Source of the DNA: Deltaproteobacteria bacterium
GTDB taxonomy: Bacteria > Myxococcota_A > UBA9160 > JAJDAL01
NCBI GenBank assembly: GCA_029261875.1
Contig: JAJDAL010000045.1
Location: 1 to 64,000 of the forward strand
Reading direction: 5' to 3'
DNA length: 64,000 nucleotides
Under the pieces are notes generated by a model. That model was not told the DNA's origin. It did no database searches and saw only the letters and a program-made list of their open reading frames with translations. The position numbers and the translations under genes were made by a program. Position 1 is the first letter of the stretch; the number at the start of each line of letters is the position of its first letter. This document shows positions 41,003 through 50,022 of this stretch, piece by piece.

Positions 41003-42145
41003 ATGGATCTCGATTTTTCCGAAGAACAAGAAGTGATGCGGGAGATGGTCCGCGGGGTGTGCGACGAATACGCACCCCTCGAGACGGTTCGCGCCATGGA
41101 AGACGACGCCGTGGGGTTTCCCTCGGAGCTTTGGAAGCAGATGGCCGAACTCGGTCTGTTGGGCATTGCGATTCCCGAGTCCTACGGCGGTTCCGAGCAG
41201 GGGGCTTTGGACGTCGCCATCGTGTACGAAGAATTCGGGCGTTCTCTGTGTCCGTCGCCGCACTTCGTGAGCGCGATCCTCTCTGCGGGAATTCTGCTCG
41301 AGGGGGGCAGTGAGGAGCAGAAGAAAACCTGGTTGCCCAAGATCGCATCCGGCGAGGCGATTCTGACCCCGGCCTGGCTCGAGCCCAAGGGCAGCGACGG
41401 CCCCAGGGGAATCCAGCTGCGCGCGCGGGCGGACGGCGATGACATCGTGCTCGCGGGAACGAAGCGCCACGTTCTGTTCGCCAGCTCCGCGAGTGCGTTG
41501 CTCGTACTCGCCCGCAGTGGTGACGGGGATCGCGACATCGACCTTTACCTCGTGGATCCGGCCAGCGCCGGTGTGACGCTTCGACAACAGCAGAGCCTCG
41601 CGTCGGATACCCAATACGAGGTGACGTTGCGCGATGTGCGCGTTCCGGTCGCCAACCGCATCGGGGCTGCGGCCCAGGGCTGGAATTTGTTCGAGTCCGC
41701 CATGTACGACGGAATCATTGCATTGTCCGCCCAGGCGATCGGGGGTGCCCAAGCGGCGCTCGACTTGACGGTGCAATACGCCAAGGATCGCCATCAGTTC
41801 GACAAGCCCCTCGGTGCCTTCCAGGCGGTGGCGCACTACCTCGCCGATGCTGCGACGGCCGTGGATGGGGGACGCACGCTGGTCTACGAGGCCGCCTGGG
41901 CGCGTTCGGAAAATCGCCCGATCGAACGACTGGCCCCCATGGCGAAACTCTTTGCGTGTCAGACCTTCCGCGATCTCACCGCCATGGCGCAACAGGTCTT
42001 CGGCGGCGTGGGTTTCACGATCGAGTACGATATTCAGCTCTACTTCCGGCGCGCGAAGCAATTGCAGCTCACCTGGTGGGGCACCCGTCAGCTCGAAGAG
42101 CGGATCGCGGCAACGGTGCTGGATCGCGAAAGCGTTTCGATCTAG
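41003..42145 (+). CDS. Acyl-CoA dehydrogenase (short FadE type)
   Basis: 380 residues. It starts 'MDLDFSEEQEVMREMVRGV', with 'LGIAIPESYGGSEQGALDVAIVYEEFG' and C-terminal 'QQVFGGVGFTIEYDIQLYFRRAKQL', the pattern of FadE proteins annotated in steroid and branched-chain catabolism. The middle domain is divergent: 'LTPAWLEPKGSDGPRGIQL' replaces the usual FAD-loop TEP motif. ATG 41003 follows AGGAAGGAAAC. It lies 20 nt after the MaoC pair in the same operon and probably supplies the dehydrogenation step before hydration. It may need a partner subunit. Confidence 0.85.
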   Translation: MDLDFSEEQEVMREMVRGVCDEYAPLETVRAMEDDAVGFPSELWKQMAELGLLGIAIPESYGGSEQGALDVAIVYEEFGRSLCPSPHFVSAILSAGILLEGGSEEQKKTWLPKIASGEAILTPAWLEPKGSDGPRGIQLRARADGDDIVLAGTKRHVLFASSASALLVLARSGDGDRDIDLYLVDPASAGVTLRQQQSLASDTQYEVTLRDVRVPVANRIGAAAQGWNLFESAMYDGIIALSAQAIGGAQAALDLTVQYAKDRHQFDKPLGAFQAVAHYLADAATAVDGGRTLVYEAAWARSENRPIERLAPMAKLFACQTFRDLTAMAQQVFGGVGFTIEYDIQLYFRRAKQLQLTWWGTRQLEERIAATVLDRESVSI

Positions 42146-42191
42146 GCCAGCGCCTGGGCGGACGCTTTCCACACGAAATTCGGAGGTGGCC

Positions 42192-42815
42192 ATGGCGCTA
42201 CCGAGCCTGGCGGATCGGGTCGACCCGAAGACCACCGCACTCGTAACCCAGGAGATGCAACGCGGAGTCGTGGGCGATCTTTCGGCGCTGCCTGACCTGG
42301 CGGCCGCCGGACAGAAGGTGCTGCCCAACATCGTGCGCTTGCTGCAAGCCGCTCGCGCCAACGGCGTGATGGTGATTCACTGCACGGCCGAACGCCGTCC
42401 CGACGGCCTCGGTGCGAATCACAACGCGCGCATCTTTCAGTACATGGCGAAATCGCCCAACCCGCTTCACCCCGGCACGCCTGCGGCGCAAATCGTTCCG
42501 GAGATCGAAGTGGCGCCAACGGATCTCGTCCTACCGCGGCTACACGGCTTGTCGCCATTTCACGGTACGGAACTCGATTTCGTGCTCCGCAACCGGGGCA
42601 TCGAGACGCTCGTCGGCGTGGGGGTTTCGGTCAATGTCGCGATCATCAATCTCGCCCTCGATGCGGTGAACTCCGCCTACCAGGTCGTGATTCCCCGCGA
42701 TGCCGTCGCGGGATTCCCGGACGACTATGTCGAGGCCGTGTTTGCCCACACCCTCGACGCGGTGTCCACGTTGGTGGCGACGGAAGACCTGTTGTCCGCC
42801 TGGAAGTCCGCATGA
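42192..42815 (+). CDS. Isochorismatase-family protein lacking the catalytic cysteine
   Basis: 207 residues with the isochorismatase-like cysteine-hydrolase fold: 'TALVTQEMQRGVVG' (Gln-Glu-Met in place of the usual Asp-Met/Gln), 'GVMVIHCTAERRPDG', 'LVLPRLHGLSPFHGTELD' and 'GVGVSVNVAIINLALDAVNSAY' split over residues 142-163. The nucleophile Cys expected in the last block is Asn148, and the usual catalytic Asp at the N-terminus is Gln/Glu. Amide hydrolysis by the standard mechanism is therefore unlikely; similar Asn forms occur in uncharacterised relatives. GGAGG lies 5 nt before ATG. The stop overlaps the Nudix gene by ATGA. Confidence 0.78.
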   Translation: MALPSLADRVDPKTTALVTQEMQRGVVGDLSALPDLAAAGQKVLPNIVRLLQAARANGVMVIHCTAERRPDGLGANHNARIFQYMAKSPNPLHPGTPAAQIVPEIEVAPTDLVLPRLHGLSPFHGTELDFVLRNRGIETLVGVGVSVNVAIINLALDAVNSAYQVVIPRDAVAGFPDDYVEAVFAHTLDAVSTLVATEDLLSAWKSA

Positions 42816-43492
42816 GCGATCGCGTGGAACCGCTGCCGTCCGCCACCGTGGCCGTCGTGCGCGACGGGCGACAAGGGCTCGAAGTGTTGCTGCTCGAGCG
42901 GGTGGGGAAGAAGGGAAAGCCCGGTCCTTCGGTTTTCCCGGGCGGAAAGGTCGAAGACATCGACCGCGTTGCCGCGGCGGAGAACGACCTGGAACGGGTT
43001 GCCCGACAAGCCGCCGTGCGAGAGACCCACGAGGAATCGGGGCTCTCGCTGGACGCATCCGGGTTGGTTCGGATCTCGCGTTGGATCACGCCAGCCATCC
43101 GCAGCAAGCGCTTCGACACCTGGTTCTACCTCGCGGCGGTTTCCGCGGAATCCGAGGTCCAGGTCGACGGCTCGGAGATCGGTTCCCACCGTTGGCTCAC
43201 CCCCGCGGCCGCGGTCGAGGCCCAGCACAGCGGCGACTTGAGTCTCGCGCCGCCGACCTTCGTCACCGTCAGCTGGCTCACGGAGTTCGAGAAGTCCGAT
43301 GACGCCCTGCACAAACTCGGTTCCGCGGAACTGATCACGTTTCGTCCCCAGATCCATCGCTTGGAAGACTGCGTGTGCATTCTGTATCCGGGAGACGCGG
43401 GCTACGAAGCGGGCGACGTCGAACGCGCGGGGCAACGCCATCGTCTCTGGGCGCGGGGCGGAACCTGGGAGTACGAGCGAAAGGGCGTTTAG
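42812..43492 (+). CDS. Nudix hydrolase (CoA-diphosphatase/NUDT19-like)
   Basis: 226 residues. The Nudix box is present but with a long insertion: 'FPGGKVEDIDRV' is separated from 'RETHEESGLSL' by about 20 residues, as in NUDT7/NUDT19-like enzymes that cleave CoA and acyl-CoA. 'LLLERVGKKGKPGPSVFPGG' also fits that branch. Its place at the end of an acyl-CoA operon, overlapping the preceding gene by ATGA, supports action on CoA derivatives. It converges with the indolepyruvate oxidoreductase gene, stops 3 nt apart. Confidence 0.85.
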   Translation: MSDRVEPLPSATVAVVRDGRQGLEVLLLERVGKKGKPGPSVFPGGKVEDIDRVAAAENDLERVARQAAVRETHEESGLSLDASGLVRISRWITPAIRSKRFDTWFYLAAVSAESEVQVDGSEIGSHRWLTPAAAVEAQHSGDLSLAPPTFVTVSWLTEFEKSDDALHKLGSAELITFRPQIHRLEDCVCILYPGDAGYEAGDVERAGQRHRLWARGGTWEYERKGV

Positions 43493-43495
43493 CCG

Positions 43496-46400
43496 CTAGC
43501 CCGCGTGGTCGCGAAACGCGTTCATGAGCTCGCGCTGCTTTTCCTGGGCCTGCTCGAGTCCCCGATCCTTGATGGTGTCGAATCCCCGAATGATCTCCGG
43601 CAGGCTCGCGATCTCGAGCGCGAGTGCGCGGTTGCGCTCCGTCAGGCCGTCGAGGAGCTCCGCGACGCTGCCTTCGTAATCTCGAATCAATTGTTGTTCC
43701 CGGCGCCGATGTGCGGTCCAGCCGAAGGGGTCGAAGGGGGTGCCGCGCAGGAACTTGAAGCGGGCCAGGAAGCCGAGGGCCGTGAAGGTCCAACTTCCCA
43801 AAGCGAGCTTTTTCGCCTGGCCGGTTTCCGCGTTGCGCCGATTCAGAAACTGCGGTGCGAGATGGATCTTGAGCGAGTAATCGCCTTCGAATTCCTCTTG
43901 GATCTGCCGCAGGAACGCGCCGTCGGTGTAGAGCCGCGCGACTTCGTATTCGTCCTTGTAGGCCAGCACCTTGAAGTAGTAGCGCGCGACCGCCAGGGCG
44001 AGCGGCGTTTCAGCGCCCATGCGCTGCTCCGCCAGGGCGACGCGTTCCACCAACGCGGCGTAGCGGCGTGCGTAGCGGGGGCTCTGGTAGGCGGTCAGGA
44101 ATTCCACGCGCCGGTTGACGACTTCCTCGAGCGTGGTGGGCGTATGCACGCGCGCGGGACCGGCCGCCGCTTCGACCGCCGCGCTGTCGACGGCGGCGAG
44201 GCGTCCCCACGCCAGGGCCCGCTTGTTCATCTCGATTCCGCGCCCGTTGAGTTCGATGGCGCGTTCGAGGGCTTCGAGGCCGATCGGCAGGCGTCCCAAT
44301 TGGACCGCGTACCCCACCAGGAACAGATTGGTCGCGATGCTGTCGCCCATGAGTGCGGTGGCGAGGCTCGTGGCGTCGACGAAGTGCGCGTGGTCGTGGC
44401 CCACGGCCGTGCGGATGGCCTCCTCCATTCCGTGAGACGAGAGATCGAGATCCGGGTTGCTCGCGAACTCGAACGTGGGGGCCACGTGGCGGTTGATGAC
44501 GGCCGCGGTGCGGTCTTTCGCCAGCTTGGAAAGGCTGTCCGGCGTGGTGGCGACGACGATGTCACAGCCGAGTACGAGATCGGCGGCGCCGCTCGCGATG
44601 CGGGTGGAGTGGAGTTCTTCGGGCCGGGCGGCGACGCGCACGTGGCTCGTCACCGGTCCGTTCTTTTGCGCCAGACCGGTCACGTCCAGGACGGAACAGC
44701 CTTTGCCTTCGAGGTGGGCCGCCATCCCGAGCAGCGCACCGACGGTAATGACGCCGCTGCCCCCGATACCAGTCACCAGCACGTTGACGGGGCGCGAGAG
44801 GTCGGCGGTCTGGGGCTTCGGAAGCGCGGCGAAGGGCGTATCTCCACCGCGGTCGAGGGCGCCGCGTTTGCGCAGTTGGGCTCCGTGAACCGAAACGAAA
44901 CTGGGGCAATACCCCTTGAGGCAGGAGTAATCCTTGTTGCAGGAGCTCTGATTGATGCGCCGCTTGCGGCCGAACTCGGTTTCGACGGGCTCGACGGAGA
45001 TGCAGTTCGATTGCACGCTGCAATCGCCGCAGCCTTCGCAGATCAATTCGTTGATCACGATGCGTTGGTCCGGGTCCGGAAAGAGGTCGCGCTTGCGCAG
45101 CCGGCGCGCTTCCGCGGCACAGGTCTGGTCGTAGATCAGCGCGGAAACGCCTTTGACCTGGCGAAGTTCGCGCTGGGTCGCTTCGAGTTCGTCGCGATGG
45201 TGGACCGTCGTACCGGACGGAAAGCGGGCGTTGTGCGGGTACTTGCTGGGTTCGTCGCTGACGATCGCGATGCGCGCGACGCCTTCGGAACGCAGTTGGC
45301 GGGCGATTTCGGGAACCGTGACCTCGCCTTCGAGGGTGACGCCTTCGATCGGTTGGCCCCCCGTCATGGCGACCGCACCGTTGGCGAGAATCTTGTAGGT
45401 GATGTTCACGCCGGCGTTCACCGCCGCGCGGATGGCGAGCAATCCCGAATGAAAATAGGTTCCGTCACCCAGGTTCTGAAAGATGTGCGGCGTCTCGGTA
45501 AAGGGCGCCTGGCCGATCCAGTTGGCGCCTTCGCCACCCATCTGCGTCACCGCCAAGGTGCGCCGGTCCGGTAGCCAGACCGCCATTCCGTGACAACCGA
45601 TGCCCCCCAGGGCGATGCTGTCTTCGGGAACGTTGGTGGACGTATTGTGGGGACAACCCGAACAGAATGCGGGGAGCCGCATGAGGCCGCCGCCCGGAAC
45701 GATCGGTGCCACGGCGGCGACGGGTTCGCGCAGTTGGTCGGCGACATCCGGCGCCACGGCGCCGAGAAAACTTCGGATGGCCGTCGCGGCGATGCCCGGC
45801 GTGAGTTCGCCCTCCGAGGGAACCAGCGGGCGGCCACGCGCATCTTGCTTTCCGAAAAGCTGCGGACGTTCGCTGCGGTTGTAGAGCAGTCGCGCCAGCT
45901 GGTCCTCGACGATGGGTCGCTTTTCCTCGACGACGAGTAGGCCTGCGAGCCCCTCGCTGAAGGCGAGCGCGCCCTGGGGCTCGAGGGGCCAGGTCATCCC
46001 GATCTTGTAGACCGCAATCCCCAGTTCTTCTGCACGGGCATCGTCGATGCCCAGCTCTTCGAGGGCCTGGCGCACATCGAGATAGGCTTTGCCCGCGGTC
46101 GCGATCCCGAGCCGGCGCTGACTTCCCCCCAAGGCGATGCGATCGATGCCGTTGGCGCGTACGAAGGCCTGGACGGCGGGAATGCGTTGCTGGTAGAGGC
46201 GCTGCTCCACCATCAGGGGAATGTTGGTCCAACCGATGTTGAGCCCGGTTTCGGGCAGCGTGAAGTCTTCGGGGATTCGGATCTGCACGCGGTCCGGTGA
46301 AACGGACACGGACCCCGCGCTGTCGACGGTGTCCGTGAGGCATTTCATTCCGACCCAGCATCCGGAGTAGCGCGATAGCGCCCATCCGTAGAGGCCGAAA

Positions 46401-46972
46401 TCGAGATAATCCTGCACGTTCGCGGGATTCAAGATGGGAATCCCGCAATGGATCAACGCGTGCTCGCTTTGATGGGCGATCGAAGAGGACTTGGCCCCGG
46501 GGTCGTCCCCGACCAGGGCGAGCACGCCGCCGTGGGCTGCGGTGCCTGCGTAATTGCTGTGTTTGAGCGCATCGCAGGAGCGGTCGACGCCCGGACCTTT
46601 GCCATACCAGATGCCGAAGACGCCGTCGTAGCGGGGCCCCTCCAGGAGGTTGGCTTGCTGGGATCCCCAGACCGCGGTGGCGGCGAGATCTTCGTTGAGA
46701 CCCGGTTCGAAGCGAATCTGGTGGTCTTCGAGTCGCGTGCGCGCCTGCCAGAGCGCCATGTCGTAGGTGCCGAGCGGGGATCCGCGGTAGCCGGAGATGA
46801 AGCCCGCGGTATTGAGCCCGGCCGCCTGATCGCGCTGCCGCTGCATCATGGGCAAGCGGACCAACGCCTGGACGCCGGTGAGATAGACCCGGCCGGACTC
46901 GAGCGCGTAGCGGTCATCGAGTTCGTATTGGACGTTGATTTCGGACGTGTTCGGGGTGTCTTTGGGAGCCAC
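43496..46972 (-). CDS. Fused indolepyruvate ferredoxin oxidoreductase
   Basis: 1158 residues combining all domains in one chain. The N-terminal alpha part has 'GFISGYRGSPLGTYD' and 'GVFGIWYGKGPGVDRS'; the ThDP-binding region has 'FCSGCPHNTSTNVPE' and 'TQMGGEGANWIG'. An Fe-S segment carries 'CEGCGDCSVQSNC' and 'CNKDYSCLKGYC'; the C-terminal gamma domain has 'VTGIGGSGVITVGALLG'; a tail of about 250 residues completes it. It oxidatively decarboxylates aryl or branched 2-oxoacids to acyl-CoA, passing electrons to ferredoxin. GTG 46972 is chosen because GAGGAAA stands 3-9 nt upstream. It is divergent from the cupin gene with 85 nt between starts. Confidence 0.92.
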   Translation of the reverse strand: MAPKDTPNTSEINVQYELDDRYALESGRVYLTGVQALVRLPMMQRQRDQAAGLNTAGFISGYRGSPLGTYDMALWQARTRLEDHQIRFEPGLNEDLAATAVWGSQQANLLEGPRYDGVFGIWYGKGPGVDRSCDALKHSNYAGTAAHGGVLALVGDDPGAKSSSIAHQSEHALIHCGIPILNPANVQDYLDFGLYGWALSRYSGCWVGMKCLTDTVDSAGSVSVSPDRVQIRIPEDFTLPETGLNIGWTNIPLMVEQRLYQQRIPAVQAFVRANGIDRIALGGSQRRLGIATAGKAYLDVRQALEELGIDDARAEELGIAVYKIGMTWPLEPQGALAFSEGLAGLLVVEEKRPIVEDQLARLLYNRSERPQLFGKQDARGRPLVPSEGELTPGIAATAIRSFLGAVAPDVADQLREPVAAVAPIVPGGGLMRLPAFCSGCPHNTSTNVPEDSIALGGIGCHGMAVWLPDRRTLAVTQMGGEGANWIGQAPFTETPHIFQNLGDGTYFHSGLLAIRAAVNAGVNITYKILANGAVAMTGGQPIEGVTLEGEVTVPEIARQLRSEGVARIAIVSDEPSKYPHNARFPSGTTVHHRDELEATQRELRQVKGVSALIYDQTCAAEARRLRKRDLFPDPDQRIVINELICEGCGDCSVQSNCISVEPVETEFGRKRRINQSSCNKDYSCLKGYCPSFVSVHGAQLRKRGALDRGGDTPFAALPKPQTADLSRPVNVLVTGIGGSGVITVGALLGMAAHLEGKGCSVLDVTGLAQKNGPVTSHVRVAARPEELHSTRIASGAADLVLGCDIVVATTPDSLSKLAKDRTAAVINRHVAPTFEFASNPDLDLSSHGMEEAIRTAVGHDHAHFVDATSLATALMGDSIATNLFLVGYAVQLGRLPIGLEALERAIELNGRGIEMNKRALAWGRLAAVDSAAVEAAAGPARVHTPTTLEEVVNRRVEFLTAYQSPRYARRYAALVERVALAEQRMGAETPLALAVARYYFKVLAYKDEYEVARLYTDGAFLRQIQEEFEGDYSLKIHLAPQFLNRRNAETGQAKKLALGSWTFTALGFLARFKFLRGTPFDPFGWTAHRRREQQLIRDYEGSVAELLDGLTERNRALALEIASLPEIIRGFDTIKDRGLEQAQEKQRELMNAFRDHAG

Positions 46973-47057
46973 GCGTTTCCTCGCCGACGGCGGTCTGCGC
47001 AGTGTAGCATGCGCTAGGCTCGGTCCGGTCCAGCGAACCGACGACGAGGAGGATGCC

Positions 47058-47447
47058 ATGAAGTTCAGCGAGCCCCAATATCTCGAAATCACCCCGGAAT
47101 GGAAGGAACGCCTCGACAAGTTTCGGGACGAGCACAAGGACGATCCCGTGGGCAACGTGGCGGATCACGTCCTGTTCGAAGACGACAAGGTTCGCATCTG
47201 GGAAATGAAGCTCGAGCCCGGTGAGCACAGCGATCTCCATACCCATCAGCACGAGTACTATCTGGTGGTGATGAAGGGGGATCTGGTCGCCGGCGTGGTT
47301 CCCGAAGGCGCGCCCATCGATCACTTCATCGGAATCGTCCCGCCCGAAGGCAATACGGTGCCGGTGCCGAAGGGCAACACCGAATGGGCGGTGAACGTCG
47401 GCAAAGAGACCTACCACGAAATCCTGATCGAACTGAAGAACACCTAG
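47058..47447 (+). CDS. Small cupin-domain protein
   Basis: 129 residues, a single cupin barrel. Metal-binding motif 1 is 'PGEHSDLHTHQHEYYLVVMKG' in part (His-x-His and Glu), and motif 2 'PKGNTEWAVNVGKETYHEIL' includes the later His. The first helix 'WKERLDKFRDEHKDDPVGN' precedes the barrel. Function is unknown: a metal-dependent oxygenase/isomerase or a binding protein are both possible. ATG 47058 follows GAGGAGG. It is divergent from the indolepyruvate oxidoreductase and 19 nt before the LLM gene. Confidence 0.82.
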   Translation: MKFSEPQYLEITPEWKERLDKFRDEHKDDPVGNVADHVLFEDDKVRIWEMKLEPGEHSDLHTHQHEYYLVVMKGDLVAGVVPEGAPIDHFIGIVPPEGNTVPVPKGNTEWAVNVGKETYHEILIELKNT

Positions 47448-47466
47448 CGTTTCGGTCGCAATCGCG

Positions 47467-48303
47467 GTGAAGATCGGTGTCACCCTTCACGCCACGGACC
47501 TGTGCATGGACGTGGTCGAGCTGGCCCGCGAGGCGGAAGCCCGGGGTTTCTACTCGCTCTACATCCCCGAGCACACCCACATCCCCGTGAGCCGTCGCAC
47601 GCCTCCCCCCACCGGGGAGGAAGTGCTTCCCGAGGAATACAAGCGCAGCCCCGATCCCTACATCGCGCTCGCGGCGGCCGCGGCGGTGACGGATCGGATT
47701 CGCCTGGGAACTGGGATCGCCCTCATCGCGCAACACGACCCGATTGCGCTCGCGAAACAGATCGCCACCCTCGACCGCGTTTCCAACGGACGCTTCGTGC
47801 TCGGCATCGGATTCGGTTGGAATGCCGACGAGATGGAGAATCACGGAATCGAAGTGAAACATCGGCGCGCGCACGTGCGCGAGACCGCCCTCGCCATGCA
47901 GGCGCTCTGGGCCAACGAGGTCGCCGAGTATCACGGCGAGTTCGTCCATTTCGAAGCCAGCTGGCAATGGCCCAAACCGATCCAGCAGCCGCGGCCCCGT
48001 ACCCTGATCGGAGGCGGCGCCGGGCCCAAGCTCCTGAGCCATGTCGCCGAGTACGCCGACGGTTGGATGCCGATTGGCGGCTCGGGAATGCGCGAGGCGA
48101 TTCCGCGCCTGCAGCGTGCGTGCGAGGAGCGCGGTCGCGATCCCGGAGAAATCGAAATCGTGCCCATGGGAATCTTTCCGGACAAAGCGAAGTTGGACTA
48201 CTACGCTTCCCTGGGTGCTTGCGAAGCGGTGTTGCGGCTTCCCGGGCTGTCGCGCGAGGGGGTGATGCCCGTCCTCGACGAATATGCGCAATACATCGAC
48301 TGA
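47467..48303 (+). CDS. Luciferase-like (LLM) F420-dependent-type oxidoreductase
   Basis: 278 residues, an (alpha/beta)8 luciferase-like monooxygenase fold: 'LAREAEARGFYSLYIPEHTHIP', 'RIRLGTGIALIAQHDPIALAKQIATLDRVS' pattern, 'FVLGIGFGWNADEMENHG' and 'LIGGGAGPKLLSHVAEYADGWMP'. The sequence style matches the family of probable F420-dependent oxidoreductases rather than FMN luciferases. It could reduce or oxidise an unsaturated or hydroxylated substrate with F420H2. GTG 47467 is the start. It is probably co-transcribed with the cupin and the hypothetical gene at 48336. Confidence 0.85.
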   Translation: MKIGVTLHATDLCMDVVELAREAEARGFYSLYIPEHTHIPVSRRTPPPTGEEVLPEEYKRSPDPYIALAAAAAVTDRIRLGTGIALIAQHDPIALAKQIATLDRVSNGRFVLGIGFGWNADEMENHGIEVKHRRAHVRETALAMQALWANEVAEYHGEFVHFEASWQWPKPIQQPRPRTLIGGGAGPKLLSHVAEYADGWMPIGGSGMREAIPRLQRACEERGRDPGEIEIVPMGIFPDKAKLDYYASLGACEAVLRLPGLSREGVMPVLDEYAQYID

Positions 48304-48335
48304 ATGCGGAACCTTCCGCGAAAGCGAGGCATGAG

Positions 48336-48932
48336 ATGAGCTTGATCGAGCTGGTGCGTTCGGACGCGAAGATCATGGAAGTCGCGCAGTTTCTCGACTC
48401 CCTCTCCCACGCGGACCGCCTGGCCGAATGCCAGGCGCTTTCGGGGCGGGACCAGAAGTTGCTGTTTCGCAAAGCCGGCGATTCTCCTCCCCTCGACCTC
48501 GGCTTCTTCGTCCCGTCGGATCGCGGGCCCCTCACGGAAGTCATTCATCACGGCAAGAACAGCCAGCCCGCATTTCGCGACTTCCAGAAACGATGGTGTC
48601 GCCCCGCGGATCGCGACGATGTTCTCTACGGCTACAACGAGGGGGTGCTGCGCCGCGTGATCGGTCCCGGCTATTTCGTGGCGCGCGAAACCGACGACGG
48701 CGGGCGCGATCCGCGCGGGGCGATCGTGGTGGACTACTTCATGACGCCGCCGCCGGACGGAAAAGTCCCGGGCTGGCCTGCGGTGAAGCCGAATTCCAAA
48801 GGTCTGCAGCGTTTCGTCTACAACCTGACGCGAGACTACATGCGGCGGGTTTCGAGTCACGTCTCCATCGGCGAAGCCCACCGTCTGGAAAAACGCATCA
48901 TGGGTTGGTTCGTGCTCTGCCGCGAGGACTGA
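48336..48932 (+). CDS. Conserved-looking hypothetical protein
   Basis: 198 residues, soluble, no signal peptide or membrane segment. An N-terminal helical part ('ELVRSDAKIMEVAQFLDSLSHADRLAE') precedes a mixed domain with 'GFFVPSDRGPLTEVIHHGKNS', 'YNEGVLRRVIGPGYFVARET', 'AIVVDYFMTPP' and 'WPAVKPNSKGLQRFVYN'. I do not recognise a family. Composition and codon use match the neighbours, so it is a real gene. It starts 32 nt after the LLM gene on the same strand and is convergent with the second LLM gene. Confidence 0.65.
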   Translation: MSLIELVRSDAKIMEVAQFLDSLSHADRLAECQALSGRDQKLLFRKAGDSPPLDLGFFVPSDRGPLTEVIHHGKNSQPAFRDFQKRWCRPADRDDVLYGYNEGVLRRVIGPGYFVARETDDGGRDPRGAIVVDYFMTPPPDGKVPGWPAVKPNSKGLQRFVYNLTRDYMRRVSSHVSIGEAHRLEKRIMGWFVLCRED

Positions 48933-48998
48933 TTCGCGAAGCTGCGTTCGATCCGCTCGGGTCGGAAATCGCCTCGTAGCGAAGATTGAATCGGCGGA

Positions 48999-49919
48999 TC
49001 AGCGAATCTTGTCGAGCACCTGGGCGCCGAAGTCCTCGACTTTGGCGCAATATTCCTTGCGGCTTCCCGCCGTGACATTGAGCGTCGCCCAGGTAACACC
49101 CTGTTCTCCCAGCGTCTCGAGCGTTGCGCGAAACGCGCCCAGGTCGACCGCGCCCCCCCGGAAGGCTTCGAATCCGAAGGGCACGAAGCAGATGTCCAGC
49201 GGACGTTTGCGCCCAACGGCCCGAGCGTGTTCGCGCGCGTAGGCGATGCGCTCCGCCAGGTCGTCGATCGAAGCGATCGAGGCGGTACGGATGTGTTGCG
49301 CCAGGCTTTTCGGTGCGGGAAACGGCAGCCAACCGTCTCCGAGTTCCACCGCGCGCCGGATCGCGCGGCGGCTGTTGCCGCCGATCCAGATGGGAGGGTG
49401 GGGGGACTGTTTGGGGCGCGGCAGCATGGTGTTGCCGCGGGCGTGAAAGCGGCGTCCCTCGAGCTTCAAGTCGTCCTCTTGCCACGCTCGCCGCATGGCG
49501 CGAATGGCTTCGTCCGTATCTTCGTTTCGGTGTTCGAAATCCGCGCCCAGGGCTTCGAACTCGATTTCGAGGTAGCCGGGGGCGACCCCGAGAATGACGC
49601 GGCCCCCGGAAGCGAAATCCAAACTCGCCGCAGCCTTGGCGGTCAGAAACGGGTTGCGATAGGGGAGAACCAGGACGTGGGTTTGGAGACGCAAGCGTTC
49701 GGTGGCCGCGGCGGCAAACGACAAGGCTACGAAGGGATCCAGGGTGTGGTGGCCGCCCCCACGAAGCCAGCGGTCGCCGGGCATGGGGTGGTCCGTAACG
49801 AAGCACGCATCGAAGCCCGCCCCCTCGATGCAGCGCGCCATTTCCGCGATGGCGCTTCCGGCGATGAACTCGTCGCCGAAATCCACTTTCTCCGTCGGTA
49901 GATTGACCGAAAATTGCAT
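48999..49919 (-). CDS. Luciferase-like (LLM) F420-dependent-type oxidoreductase
   Basis: 306 residues. LLM barrel with 'ARCIEGAGFDACFVTDHP', 'RLQTHVLVLPYRNPFLTAKAAASLD', 'VILGVAPGYLEIEFEALG' and 'PPIWIGGNSRRAIRRAVELGDGWLP' blocks, the pattern of probable F420-dependent family proteins seen in actinobacteria and some deltaproteobacteria. The substrate is unknown; neighbouring acyl-CoA enzymes suggest a lipid or terpenoid intermediate. It is divergent from the acyl-CoA dehydrogenase operon at 50023 with 103 nt between starts. Confidence 0.85.
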   Translation of the reverse strand: MQFSVNLPTEKVDFGDEFIAGSAIAEMARCIEGAGFDACFVTDHPMPGDRWLRGGGHHTLDPFVALSFAAAATERLRLQTHVLVLPYRNPFLTAKAAASLDFASGGRVILGVAPGYLEIEFEALGADFEHRNEDTDEAIRAMRRAWQEDDLKLEGRRFHARGNTMLPRPKQSPHPPIWIGGNSRRAIRRAVELGDGWLPFPAPKSLAQHIRTASIASIDDLAERIAYAREHARAVGRKRPLDICFVPFGFEAFRGGAVDLGAFRATLETLGEQGVTWATLNVTAGSRKEYCAKVEDFGAQVLDKIR

Positions 49920-50022
49920 GTTCCTTCCATGCTATCAGAGGGGCCTGCGGGCGAGAAACGCAGTGCGGAGGATCGGCTATGCTAGCCGCGCCACGGCGAG
50001 GGTCTGGGAGGCATCGGGTTTA

